Below are positions 28,101 through 39,081 of a stretch of DNA of 64,000 bases, in pieces. Made by a program: the position numbers and the translations under genes. Source of the DNA: Larus michahellis (taxonomy: Eukaryota > Chordata > Aves > Charadriiformes > Laridae); the NCBI RefSeq assembly GCF_964199755.1, contig NC_133918.1, forward strand, positions 2,480,001 to 2,544,000, written 5' to 3'. Positions within the stretch are counted from its first letter, which is position 1. The number at the start of each line of letters is the position of its first letter. The notes beneath the pieces were generated by a model. The model did no database searches. It worked only from the letters and a program-made list of their open reading frames with translations, and was not told the DNA's origin.

Positions 28101-29261
28101 ATACTCCGCTCACCCTCTCTCACTGTGTCTTCCAGGTGCAATGACAAAAGGGTTCACCGGATGGCCGCAGTCATGGTTGTGTGGTGGGTACTGGCCATCA
28201 GCAGCTGGATAAGCGACAGGTGGCTCTGCGGGCTCTGGCAGGCGATCAACTTCCCCTACTTCCACAGTTTCTGGTAAGGGCTCCAGCGTAGAGGCAGGAA
28301 CCTCAGCCCAAACATTTCAGCAGCTGAAGGGCTACAGCTAAGGGAAGGTGGCAGCAGGGATGTGATACTGCACCAGGGAGCAGCCGCATCTCTGCCCAAC
28401 CCTCTCCCCCTTTCCTCTGTCGCTATTGATGCTGCTCCTCACCCTGGCCCCAACCCAGAGACTCGGCCCTAATCACTGCTTAATATCCCTTACCTCCTCC
28501 GCACAAGCCAAATGGTGTTTTGCAAGTGAAATTGTTCTAAAAGTCCCTCCAGGTAAGCAGCTTGCTTTCAAAGGGCTGCTTCTGCTCCCGGGAAGCTGCG
28601 TGAAGTGCAATGTTCTTTGAGTTATAATAGACAAACTGAAAGATGGTGATTTGCTTGAGCAAGGCATTTCAGTGCCCGGCCAAGTGTGTCTGTAAGTGCT
28701 GCACACTGTGTAATTTCTCACATTCATCCTCACAAATCACTGGGATGACTGGGACGGATACCCAGCGCTGTTGGGCTAAGCCAGGCAAGGTGGAGTGGGT
28801 GCTTCGGTTTGGGGCTTAAGTCCCTTATATCACCCCATCCCCTCTGCGCAAGTAATTACCCCAACCCCGGCTCACAAAGCTTTTCTAGGGTCTCCCCATA
28901 GGCACAAACCCTGCAGGACCCGCACTCCCTGCAGCCCTCGTGCATCACAGTGTTGGGACCTTTGCCTGCCGTTGCCATATCCCTTGTCTCTAGCCGCAGG
29001 GTGGCAATGCCAGCTGCACACCGCTACAAGGTGCAGGAGGAGCAGATGGAGTTACCCCTGTCCAACACAGATTTTTTTGGTTTCCTTGCCAGGCATGTGC
29101 TGATAGCCATGTCCCTCCTATACTGCTGCCCGCTGGTCATCTACTTCGACGTCAACTACGAGATGCCATCATTCAAGCCAAAGCTAGGATATTGGCCCAG
29201 CGAGTCTTGGCCTGTCGTGGTGCCTTACATTGCCCTGGAGAAACCCCACAAGCAGTGCTAG
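19068..29261 (+). CDS. ACER1: Alkaline ceramidase 1
   Basis: Complete gene. The coding exons are 19068-19160, 25618-25732, 26111-26249, 27403-27540, 28136-28273 and 29093-29261, totalling 792 nt, or 263 residues plus TAG. ACER1 hydrolyses ceramide to sphingosine and fatty acid at alkaline pH. In mammals it acts in the ER and is prominent in epidermis. The protein begins [18 protein letters not shown] and matches human ACER1 (264 residues, from memory) end to end, finishing with a NYEMP...YWP.ESWPV tail. The catalytic zinc site is intact: S73, H77 (SVYFHMTL), D88 (QLLDEL) and H205/H209 (HSFWH). The calcium site is intact: D13, W14, E16, N18 and E27. Seven hydrophobic segments fit the seven-TM CREST fold. 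ACER1 rather than ACER2 or ACER3 is chosen on the N-terminus and the neighbouring MLLT1. MLLT1 lies downstream in the same orientation, as in human 19p13.3. Confidence 0.96.
19161..25617 (+). other. ACER1 intron 1
   Basis: A 6.4-kb intron. It holds a T14 run at 19934-19947 and a perfect 19-bp tandem duplication at 20642-20679. I saw no additional exon, CR1 copy or RNA gene. Confidence 0.7.
20642..20679. repeat. Perfect 19-bp tandem duplication
   Basis: TCTTTCTTAGGACCCAAAG occurs twice head to tail with no mismatch, so it is likely a recent slippage or replication duplication within ACER1 intron 1. Confidence 0.9.
25618..25732 (+). CDS. ACER1: ACER1 coding exon 2 (residues 32-69 and first base of 70)
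   Basis: Acceptor ttttcag, donor gtgggt, ending in phase 1. It encodes [16 protein letters not shown]..., the first transmembrane helix, and a second helix ending GLLFCV. The 6.4-kb intron before it is the largest of the gene. Confidence 0.95.
26111..26249 (+). CDS. ACER1: ACER1 coding exon 3 (residues 70-115)
   Basis: Acceptor ccttgcag, donor gtatga. It encodes [20 protein letters not shown], which holds three of the active-site residues (S73, H77, D88) in one helix-loop-helix, then LSILW... and the PRVYFPRF loop. Confidence 0.96.
27403..27540 (+). CDS. ACER1: ACER1 coding exon 4 (residues 116-161)
   Basis: Acceptor ctctctag, donor gtaagg. It encodes [20 protein letters not shown] and the conserved [20 protein letters not shown] membrane helix. 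Confidence 0.96.
28136..28273 (+). CDS. ACER1: ACER1 coding exon 5 (residues 162-207)
   Basis: Acceptor tcttccag, donor gtaagg. It encodes [20 protein letters not shown] and ends YFHSF plus two bases of W208. Histidine 205, the first of the C-terminal zinc-binding pair, lies four residues before H209 across the splice junction. Confidence 0.96.
28274..29092 (+). other. ACER1 intron 5
   Basis: GT-AG intron. Its last 93 bases (29000-29092) are open in the ACER1 frame and preceded by a second plausible acceptor (ctctagccgcag). Confidence 0.75.
29093..29261 (+). CDS. ACER1: ACER1 coding exon 6 (residues 208-263, stop)
   Basis: The acceptor chosen is ttccttgccag, which joins TG to GCATGTG and gives W208-H209-V, aligned with human IWHVLISI. 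It encodes the last helix and the tail, ending EKPHKQC and TAG at 29259-29261. The frame is also open upstream to another good acceptor at 28999 (see findings). Confidence 0.94.
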
Positions 29262-29725
29262 AGCTGGTTGCCCTCAGGCATCCCTCGGGCCTGGGGTGAG
29301 CGATGCACACGTGTGCATCTGTGCGGGGAACACCTCAGCTGTGCGCCTGTTCCTCGGACAAGGGCAATGTGGCTAGTGGATGGGGCAGGGAGCAGCTGAG
29401 CCTCGTGATGCCGGGCATGAAGCAGGGTGGGAGCCCACAGGTGCCTTGGAAGACTCTGCCCGGACTGGCATCCGGGGAACCGAAGATCTCCTCCAGCAGA
29501 TCCCCACTGAGAAGGGGGAGGGAGACGGTGCTTCTTCTATGTCTTCTGTATTAGTCAAGCGGCGGCACCCCTTGCTGACAAGGGCGCAGCGGAGAACACA
29601 GAAGCAAAACTGGTGACAGCTGGGTTTGTTGGGGCTGCTCTAATTATTATTATTAATTTTATTTATTGATGTATGTGGTCTTGCTCAGGAGAGCTGTGCA
29701 TTAAAGCTATGGACACTGACTTGCA
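29262..29725 (+). other. ACER1 3' untranslated region
   Basis: From the TAG to shortly after the poly(A) signal at 29700. Near its end (29640-29672) there is an AU-rich stretch with TTATTATTATTAATTTTATT and ATTTATTGATG, including ATTTA pentamers of the type that can destabilise mRNA. Confidence 0.65.
29700..29705 (+). terminator. ACER1 poly(A) signal (ATTAAA)
   Basis: ATTAAA about 440 bases after the stop codon. It is followed 15-30 bases later by CACTGACTTGCACTGAGC, a reasonable cleavage region. It is the first good signal downstream of the stop. Confidence 0.6.
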
Positions 29726-31485
29726 CTGAGCCCCTTTCTTTCCCCTGTTATCTGCCAGTCACTCCCGCAGGCAGGGTGGCCAAAGCTCTCTCTGACCTAG
29801 AAAGAGCTGTTTATAAAGAGAAATCCTCCCGGGTGACAGCCCAAAAGAGGTCCTGGGGTGCTCTACCCCAGGCTCTACCCGTTCTTCAGCCCCCAGCGGC
29901 CTTTGTTCCCCCCTGCTCTGACAGTCTCCCATGGCCATGTGTGAGACTGCTCTGCTTGCCGGAAGGGCTAGCTAGTGGCAGAGCGAGGTGAGGAGCCAAT
30001 ACATGAGACAAACATGTCGGTACCTTTGCAAGAACAAAGAGAAGATGTAAAGCCTCAGAGAAAGACCACTGCTGTGCCATGGGTACAGAGCGATGCTTTC
30101 CAGGCTCTCCCTACAGTGTAACAGTGAAGAAGTTGCTCTCGTGGCCACAGGACGCGCTCCTGTTCTCCAAGCCTTGCTGCATCACAGTGAGGAGTTGAAC
30201 CATGTCGTGGGTCCGGGTCCTCGCACAGCCAGCAGGGATTGCCTCTGGAGAGCACCAAGAGGCTGGCAGAGTGGGTTGCTGGCTCCCTGCAATGCAGACA
30301 GACCAAAGTAATGTCACTCCAGGGACCACCAGCTTTTTGGGTCCCCGTGAGTAAAGCAAAAGCACTCTGGGCTTTGCCTCCGTGGCAGCTGCCACGCAGC
30401 CCCCGTGCCATGGCCCTCCCCTGGCTGCTGCCGCCTCGTGGGTCCCTCTGCAATGGTCCCCAAAGCCACTAGATGGCAAATTTGGCTCATGAACCCCGAG
30501 CAATATTTCATCTTGGGAAAGGGATGCCTTTGCTGGGACTGAACCCCCAGGTTGGATCCCCCTCCCCTCTCCATCCCCCAGCACTGGGGTCAAACACCTC
30601 TCTGCCAGCACAGCCACCGACGAGACACCTGCACAAGGTGCAGGACAAGGGGGACTCACAGCCCCAGCCTTTGTACACCTTTGAGTCCCCATGTCAATGC
30701 CCATCTCCTCCTTTTTTTGCCTCTCTGTCTCTCCCACATGCCGTCACTCCTGCCTCTCCCTCCATCACCCCGTCTCCCTTTCACTGACCCTCCCCATTTT
30801 GCTCCCTCTTGCTCTCCCCCCACCTCCCCCCCACACCCCCCCAGCCTCACCCCTTCCCCGGCCCATCACATTCTTCTACAGCCTATTAATAACTTCTGGG
30901 CAATTGCACTGGGTCCCTGCTGGGCTCAGCCCCGCCGCCGGCGCAGCCCCGCACAGCCACTGAGCGCGCCGGCAGCAAGTTCAAAAGTGCAGCGGGGCTT
31001 TCACAGCCCCTCTCCCCGTCAGGGGGTGGAGGAGGCCGCTGGAAAAGAATAGGCCGCGTTGCCAGGGAGCCTGGCACAGGAAAAGGGGGTCACCTTCACC
31101 TCTGACGGGACCGCCGGAGATGGACAGGCGCCAGCAGCCCCGCGGGCTGGAGATGCGGGGAGAGCTGCGAAGGGATGGAGGCTGGACGAGGGCGAGGAGG
31201 GCTAATTGGCCACCTCCGGCCACCGAGCCGGTGTGATGCTTGGGGGAGAAATCCAGTGGCAAAATCCCCCGTGTGGTATGGTAATAAGGGAGGTGTCCCG
31301 GGCGCCGCTGCCTTGAGAACAATGTTGCTGCAGTTGAGTGACTGTAACAGGCCCCGATGACAGCCGGGGACGCGTTAAAAATGCCTATTCAAGCAGATCA
31401 AGACATTGAGAGGCCTCGTGGGGATCTGAAACCCTCAGGGATTTCTGGATGAAGCCAGAAGCTGAATCCCCAGCCCTGGGAACCT

Positions 31486-31526
31486 GGGGGGGGGGGGGGG
31501 GAAGAAAGAGAGAAAAGAAAAGAAAC
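31486..31526. repeat. Poly-G plus purine tract
   Basis: Sixteen consecutive G residues followed by AAGAAAGAGAGAAAAGAAAA. It is a G-quadruplex-capable, strand-asymmetric stretch. Confidence 0.85.
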
Positions 31527-32969
31527 CCACAAAGCAGCAGCTTTAAAAGGGTTGCAGCGCTCGAGGCAGGGCCTCCTGCTCCAAGCAGGGCTGTAGCCCG
31601 AGAAAGCGAAGCAGCCCCGACACCGGTGTATGACTGTGTCTGTGGTCCCTGGGGCAGCACAGGGTTACCTGGGGCCGGGGTCACACCTCCAAAAGGTTCC
31701 TGAGCTGCTGGGGTTGCTCTGTCCTTCCTGCCAGGGAGCCACGGTTCCTGCTTGTGGGGCAGTGCTGGCAAACACCCCGTAAAAACGAGCGGGGCTGTCA
31801 AAGGGACGAGTCAGGGAATCTTCTCCCTGAGCTGGAAGGGGTCCTGCAGAGATGACCAGCAGTCTGAACGGGTACAGCTGGGAGCCCTCAGAGGGGGAAA
31901 GGCAACGGTGTCCCCTTCTCAACCCCCCCAGGACATGGGGAGTTTTGACGGTCCCTCCTGCACCGGGACCCTTGGCCATCCGAGTGCCTCTCCGCATGTA
32001 ACCAAAGTAACACAGGCAGGGCAGGAAGCGCTGCAAACCCCGCATGCAGGGATATGAGTTAAAACCGGTCAAAATTAAACCTTTCCTTATTTTTGCCAGA
32101 TGAGCGCTAACCCGCATCATTTCCCTGATTTTGGTTCACCATGTGGCTGCCTCGACCACAAGAAAAGAGGCAAGAGAAGGAGCAGGAATGAGGAAGAGGA
32201 TAGAGGCTGCTGCTTTCAACTGGTGCCAGATTAAAGGGGTTGTGAAACAACAGCATCGGTTGAGCCTATTTGGTGCAATTGCAACACAAATGAAATAATA
32301 ATGTTGATAACGCACCAGTCCCGCAGCATCAAGGATTAATACTTACCTGTTCTGCTGCACCGAATTGCCTCCTGCTGTTACAGATTCACACTGCAGGATT
32401 TGGCTTACAGACTGGAAACTTCTCAAGGCAGAGTGATTTATCTGTAAAGGACATTGCACATTCATGGATCTACATAAATAATGCAAAAGTAATTAATAAT
32501 AACCCGGGCCCTGCTCTTAACAACACCAGGAGAAGAAATTGCTTCACTGGAGTGTCTCTTACGCCTTTCGCAAAAGATCTTTATTTGTTAACTGTCTCAA
32601 AGAGAAAGGAAGATAATAGTTTTGAAACACGGAATGGATGTCGCTAGGTCCTGGGATTTTATTGCCAGCCTGGCAATTTTTATGATTGATTTAAAGAAGC
32701 CTCTGCTGGAGTCATGTTAAAACAGCATTGATTCAGTTTTGATTTTTTTTCAATTTTAATCTTCTTGGTCTGCAGTCAAAAGTTTGAAACCACGAACGCA
32801 AAGGGCTAAGAAACCCAGGAAGGAAAGAGATAAGCTCCAAGAATTATTACCTCTAAAAGTCTTGTCCTTTCAACTCCAAGTGCTACTTTTGAGGTTTGAT
32901 ACAGGAGTTCCAACTCAGGGGCCGGCACTTCTGTTACACCCACCTCACAACTGCTAGGAAAGCTGTTTC

Positions 32970-32993
32970 TTTTTTTTTTTTTTTTTTTTTTTT
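32970..32993. repeat. Poly-T run (24 T)
   Basis: Uninterrupted T run in AT-rich intergenic sequence. There is no adjoining retroposon body or target-site duplication that I can recognise. Confidence 0.9.
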
Positions 32994-33600
32994 CACTGTT
33001 TTACCTACATCCTTGCTATCCACTTCTCATATAGACAAAATTAGCCGTCGGTACATAAACCAATGCCAGGATTTTCCAGCTATTGATGGCTGTTCCGGAC
33101 AGACGAAAGGTATCAGGTCCTGCTTAGCTGGAAGTCGTATTTCAGTGAATAATCTGTCACCGTGTTTGCAGCAGTCAGGGTCTTGAGGTCCCCTGCCCGT
33201 GTTTTTCTGTATGAGCTCACACGGTGGCTGCACACATAATCAGCCAGTTTTGGCCAGCCATCGCAGAGGAGATAGGGGTAAAAGTTGCTTCTCAGTGAGG
33301 AGAAGCACGGCCATTACACGGCCAAATAAATCAGTTGATAAAAACCGTTTTTTAATCAAAAGACCAAGTGATCTCTTCAGCCGTTTCTATGATTTCCATG
33401 ATTTCCTTCCACCCAGTAAGACATTCTCACTGCTGTTTCCAGAAGGAAAACAAGCAGTTCGCATTTGTCTGGCAAAGTGGTTCAAATAACTTCAGTTCTC
33501 TAGTAATGGCTGCTATCGAAATACCTAAAATGGAAGGATCAACGTTTCTGTGCCTTCACATTACGGCTCAGAACGTGGTTTCAATTAGGACTGTTCTCCA

Positions 33601-36600
33601 CTTTTTATTTGTTCACTTCCTATGAACATTCAGTCACTTGGGTCCCGATTCACGAGCTCACTGAAACACACGTTTTTTTATAAATGTGTTTAAACATAAA
33701 ACGGAATCATGGTGTTCTCCTGAAATGGCACACTTAGTTTCAGTGTCTCAAGTATTTAACAAAAGGCAAAGATCCATCTTAAATCCTGAAGTGTTCACCA
33801 AAAGCAACATTCAGTTGTGCATCGGGTTATAAAATTCACAGTCTGCAATCGATGCTGCATTGATTTAGATAGGCCTTCCATAAGAGACCAGCTGCCTCAG
33901 TTCACTAAAATGCTCAAGCATATGTTTAATTTTAAGAATATGAATAATTCCATTGATGTCAATGGCACTTGCTTACACTTAAGAATATATTTTGCTGGGC
34001 TAGAGCCAGAAATAGTGCCATGTAATGCCAATAAAGTGCAAACTGCAATATTTCTCTAAGTGCTTTCTGGGACCAATTTAAAAACTAATCAATGGAGACC
34101 TGTAATGTGAAAATGCAAAAATTAATATATGTGAGATTTTGCTGTTTACTATCCTAACATTGCCAAGTATTAACATCCACCAGAACACTGCCAAGTGCAA
34201 TCAAAACCAAATCTGCGAAACAGAGCAAAAATGGCAACAAGTTGAATTTGTTATTCACCATGAATCATCCTATCAGACTTAAAGATTTACTCATGTAACA
34301 TTAACATTTACGATCCTTACAGAAAGACATGCATGTAAAGACAGGGTCTGACCCCGTTTGTACCATCCCCAACGCGTACTAACTCTACCCAGCCCAGAGA
34401 GACACTCCAGTTTGAAGTGGATGCTTAAAAGAGAGAAGAGGATCTGCTCTGTAACAGCAGAAACATGCCTTGGACAAGGATGACTTTTGATGACCAAAAC
34501 GTCATGGAGCAAAGGGCCACTAAAAACATGATTTTGCTCTGCTGCTTGCTGCGCCGTACCTCCCACAAAACTCCATGAATTGCCCTCTTATGAGGAACCG
34601 ATGAAAATTTGCAGGCACCAAACACTCTAGCAATTTGTATTTATTCTTATAGCTTTACGCATCATAAGTACAACAGTACTGACGTTGCCAGTGACCTGCG
34701 TGGACTTGGGACATTCCCCTTGCTCCCCTACGATGGTATCGGCGTATAAATAGCTATATATCCGTATGCAAATGATTGCTGTTTTCAAGCTGTTCATGAG
34801 TGACCTTATACACTGCCCATACGGTACAGTAATATGTTTTCCACATATGTCAGATGTTTCATGACACATTTCACGCATATATTTAAAATAGATTTCATAG
34901 CATATAAAAATGCGCAGGCAGTGGAAGAAAATGGCCTGCATCTGCAATGTTTACATAATGCATTTCAAAACTGCATGAAACGCGTCCAAATTGATTGTAT
35001 TCTTCATCTATCTAAAATATTGATGGCATATAAAATGTATGTGTAATGGATTCACTCATGAGCATGCATTACATGCCTTGTTTTGATGCCTGAGTAACAA
35101 AGGGAAAGAATTTGTTACAGCTCTGCCTCCACGGTGGAGCTACAGAGACAATTCGCAATTCTCCCTGTGTTGGTCGAAACGGTATTTGTCGCATGTGTAC
35201 GTCGCTTTATATTCCAACCTGACTGCCTCGAAACTGCCTTAACTGGGCCTTTATGCAACAAAATCAAGCCCCAAGGCGTTTGAGAGGTGCCACACTGCTG
35301 AGATATGGCTTTGCTGCAATCAGGTGCTCTATTGTCTCACAGGTAGCGATACCAGCCACAAGGATTAAGTTTCAGTGGGACAAATTTCAGGGCGGTAGGG
35401 CCAGCCAAATTCCCTGAGTCACAGGCAAGTTTGCATAGCCCATACTGCAGCGCGGGGGATTATCTGAACTGCTATCGTACCTGAGCTAGATAGATCAGAG
35501 GTGGTTTGCATACATTTACACACGTGGCAACCCCACCTCCGGTTGCTGTACAGACAGGTGAAAACTCATTTTGTATCATTCCATCAAAACAGCTCAGTTT
35601 TGCTGGAATCTGTCGTGAGAACAGCTGACCCAGAATCCACAATAAAATCAGGAATTCATGCTAATTGGAATCTTACATGCTCTGAAACGCTGCTCCGCCG
35701 GCTCTGGGATGTCTCACAATCTGCTCTGGGTATAGAGAGGATCAAACCACGAGGCTGGGTATCTGCTGATGTTGGAGGTGGCCAGTTGCTCTGAAAACCA
35801 CCATTATTTTTTTTACTGGGGGCTGTAAATAGCAGAAACAGTGGTCCCAAAAGGAAAAGGCATCACACAATGTGAGCCAGAGCTCAGGATGCTCAGAAAC
35901 ATGGCAAGCATGAGCGTGCGCAGCCACTGGACTGCTACGTTAGAGCCCCAGGAAACTCCAAACACTGGGAATGCCTTGGGAGAAGTTATATCTAAGTGTA
36001 TTTGTCTGGGATGGTAATTCCTACTTGCTTTTTGGATTCTTTTTGATACAGAAAACAATTCAGAGCAGGCTTTTTGGTACTGGTCAGACTCCCCTACTGA
36101 ACTCCTCCTGTCATGTCCTATTTTTCAAGCTATTTTTTCCCCCATCTGGTATGTTTCAGTGGCCTGAAGGTTATCCTGCCTGGGGTGACAGTCACCAGCC
36201 CTCTCTCTGAGCATGCAGATGAGCACCTTTCAATGACTTTGGCATCGACCAAAAGAAGCCCCATGCAAAGCAGACACAAATTTCGGCAGTGAATCTCACT
36301 GCCACCTATTGTACCGTGATTGTGTTTGCTCCAACGGGCACATAGGGTGCCTGGGCCCGTCTTCTCCAGCCTGCACTTCTGCCAGCAGCTGGTATTCAGT
36401 GTTGGACAAATCCAGGCTGTGAAATGCTCGTCACGGCAGGTCCAGCCGGTGGGTTTGGCACAACACATCCAGTTACATCACTTGGCCAAAGCTGACCTCT
36501 TGTCTGTAGAGTACAAGAGAAAGGTGCTGTCATCCGACAGCTGCTCAATAGCCAGGCGAAACGAATTGATAGGTGTCGATTCAGGCTGCGGTGGACCAGT

Positions 36601-37700
36601 AGCTACATTATAATGCCAACCTCACCTTTGGTGTTAATGAGGCCCCTTCATTAACAGCCTTGAGCAGAGGGGTCAAGGACTGAATAGAGACAGACTCCTT
36701 TCTCACCCAGAAAGCTGGTCCTTCTCATTCAGAATTGAAGCACGTTGGCGGGGCAGTTTGAGGACGCTTGCGCTGCCCATGCTGCATCTGCAAGGGACGT
36801 GATGTATTTGTGACTATTCATCTGTCTCTTTTCACCAGCACTAAATACACAGAAAGAATAAAATAAATTCTCATTGTGTTCCCGCTTACTAAGAAAATTT
36901 TCCCTTCTTCCTTCTGGTTTGGAGGGCTATTGTACATTAAAAGCCTTTTGCATTTTTCAGTAGCTATAGTATGCTATAATTTAGATTTTCCTTAGGCACA
37001 AAAGGACTTAGTTAAGCTAAACTGTATTGCAGTGTGGGTTTTTTTTCTACTAAGTCCTTCATTAATAAGTGAACTAAAGAATTTCCAAGCTGTCCGTAAT
37101 TTTTCCCAGATGCAGCTAGTAGTTGCTAAGAGTATCTTTTTGGCAATCAGAGTTTTTGGCTATTAAAAATCTGGACTTTTGCTATACTATCCTGGTGTTA
37201 AATATGTGCTGTGAATACTGTAGCATGGAGTGTGAATTGGAGAAGGAGGGCAAGGCAGAGAACAGGCAAAGCAAAAATCATTTTTAGAAGAATAAATATT
37301 GCTAGGATGAACAGCTGATACGAACGAACACACTTCCCTGCAGGGATCCCGATGCCGATTAGCAAACCAGGAGCCCTGCTACACCAGCACGAGCATCGCT
37401 GCAGAGCTAACTCCCTCCTTCTCACTCACAGCTTCTCTCTCTGTCGCTACCTGCCCTGTTTTCTCCCTGGCAGCCAGCACGGACAAGCCCTGCCGTGAGC
37501 CTGTGCCACCAGCTGAAGACAACAAAGGCCACAGCCAGCCATACACAAACCCAGCTTCCCTCAGCACCACCAGAGAAACTCTCTTGGCTTCAGGTTCAGG
37601 ACGTTTTCTGAGGCTGCAAGTAAGGACTGTTGTTGGCAAAGCCATGGTAAGTACCAGGAGAAAGATATCTGTCCCTTATTACCTAAACTATCACCATTTC
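33601..37700. other. Intergenic between ACER1 and MLLT1, part 2 (AT-rich)
   Basis: Markedly AT-richer than the rest of the left half. It contains a possible very old interspersed repeat at about 33640-34070 and octamer- and TATA-like words near 34745-34772. No exon is supported. A minus-strand frame at 36130-36468 is cysteine-rich but matches no family I know. Confidence 0.45.
33640..34070. repeat. Possible decayed ancient interspersed repeat
   Basis: Segments such as GATGTCAATGGCACTTGCTT, ACACTTAAGAATATATTTTG and CTGGGCTAGAG, together with TGGGTCCCGATTCACGAGCT at the other end, resemble a widespread old sauropsid repeat. In my memory that repeat carries TCAATGGGA...CACATGCTTAAG...TTTGCTG-ATCGGG motifs. 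I cannot name the family and the copy is very divergent. Confidence 0.3.
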
Positions 37701-38282
37701 CTTGTTTCAACTGCAGGTATGTTCATCTTGGAAATGCCGCGGAGTATTTGGCACATTGGATGTGCTTCACGAGAGTAGATCAAGATCACTATAATCATTT
37801 TGCAGCTGGTAAGAGAAGGCGATGAAGTCACTTGCACAAGTCCAGGAGAGAACTTGGTGGTCTTTCCTCTCAGTCATGTTGCATACGGACACAAAGTGGA
37901 GGCACGTATTTTCTGAGAGAAACCCTGCTCAAATGCCAGATTTGTGTCTGAATCTTTAGATCCGCGGGACTATTAGGAGATCGTCATTTTTCTACACTGC
38001 CTGACTCTTTAAGTGCTGGAGACAGCTCTGCTTGTTGGCTGGCTGGTGTCCAAGCCCCTCAAAGCACAGACTGACCACAAAACTCATGGTCTTCAGTTCA
38101 GTGGTAAAAGGGAAGATGCAACCAAATGAGTAATGAGAAAATAATAATGAATGACAACAAACACTGAAACAAACTTGTTTCTCCAGGGATAGGAAGCGCA
38201 ATCCGCAAACTTACAGATGATATAAATTGATGATGGGGGTCTTATAGCAGACGTACAGCCAACCATGCCAAGGAGTGACGCT

Positions 38283-38326
38283 AAGCCTACAGGAAAGTAC
38301 TTTTAAGCCTACAGGAAAGTACTTTT
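38283..38326. repeat. Perfect 22-bp tandem duplication
   Basis: AAGCCTACAGGAAAGTAC plus TTTT occurs twice head to tail with no mismatch. Confidence 0.92.
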
Positions 38327-39081
38327 GCTGCAATATGAGAGATGGTGGTTGGGGGCTGGCGAGTAAGAAATTTGGGCATCTTGGGTTGCATGGCAATTGG
38401 GATCATCGTCTGAGGGGTTGTGTGTGTTTTCGGGGGTTCATTGTTGTGTTCCCGCAGAGAGGGGGAGCCGAGGAGAAGGAAGGAGAGGTGCAGTTGTGAT
38501 GGCTCTTGCCTGCTCCCCAGGCAGAGCCTCGGAAAAGCTCTGGGGTCTGTCACAGCTCAGCGCCTGCCGGCCAGTCCTCTCCCAGGAGGTGTCTGTGGAT
38601 GTCCCAGCGTGGGCTGCGCTGTCCCAACTCGCACTTGACATGACTTTCCCCACCGAAGCACTAGGACTCGTCCCTTTCCAAAGACCCCAGTTGTTGCCTC
38701 CTTTGCTCATGCTCCCCAAGACCAGCGAGGTTTGGCCTGTACAGCAGCCATGGCGTGCACAGGCAGGAACGAAAAAGATGTGTTGCACCTTCCCCAGACT
38801 GTAGATTAGCTTGTGCTGGCAGAAACACCCCAAAAATCTTTCCCATCCCTGGGTTTACCTGGCCCAGGCAGGGACAAGTGCAGTGCAAAGTCTTTTTTCC
38901 ACTTTATTTTCCACCATCCACGACTCTCAGGGGACAGAACCAGCCCTTGGCGTAGCCTTCTACCATGGGCCAAGCCAGATTAAACACACACCTTTCAGTC
39001 CAGGGCAGAGATCTTTGAAGCAAGACTCTGGAAAGAAAAATAAAAAGCCCAAACAAAAATTAGGGAGAGCTGTCATGTTTC

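Larger units (their letters stand above)
25733..28135 (+). other. ACER1 introns 2-4
   Basis: Introns 25733-26110, 26250-27402 and 27541-28135 are bounded by GT-AG. No repeats or other genes are recognised in them. Confidence 0.75.
29730..33600. other. Intergenic between ACER1 and MLLT1, part 1
   Basis: GC-rich to 31.9 kb, then AT-rich. It includes a pyrimidine-rich stretch (30700-30860), a G16 run with an adjoining A/G tract (31486-31526) and a T24 run (32970-32993). No gene is recognised. Confidence 0.5.

Noticed and set aside
32970-32993. Poly-T run as the tail of a minus-strand processed pseudogene
   Set aside because: No recognisable coding remnant on the right-hand side and no target-site duplication seen.
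36130-36468. Cysteine-rich minus-strand frame as a secreted protein gene
   Set aside because: No signal peptide, no known cysteine-framework family and no splice context. Reported only as a weak observation.
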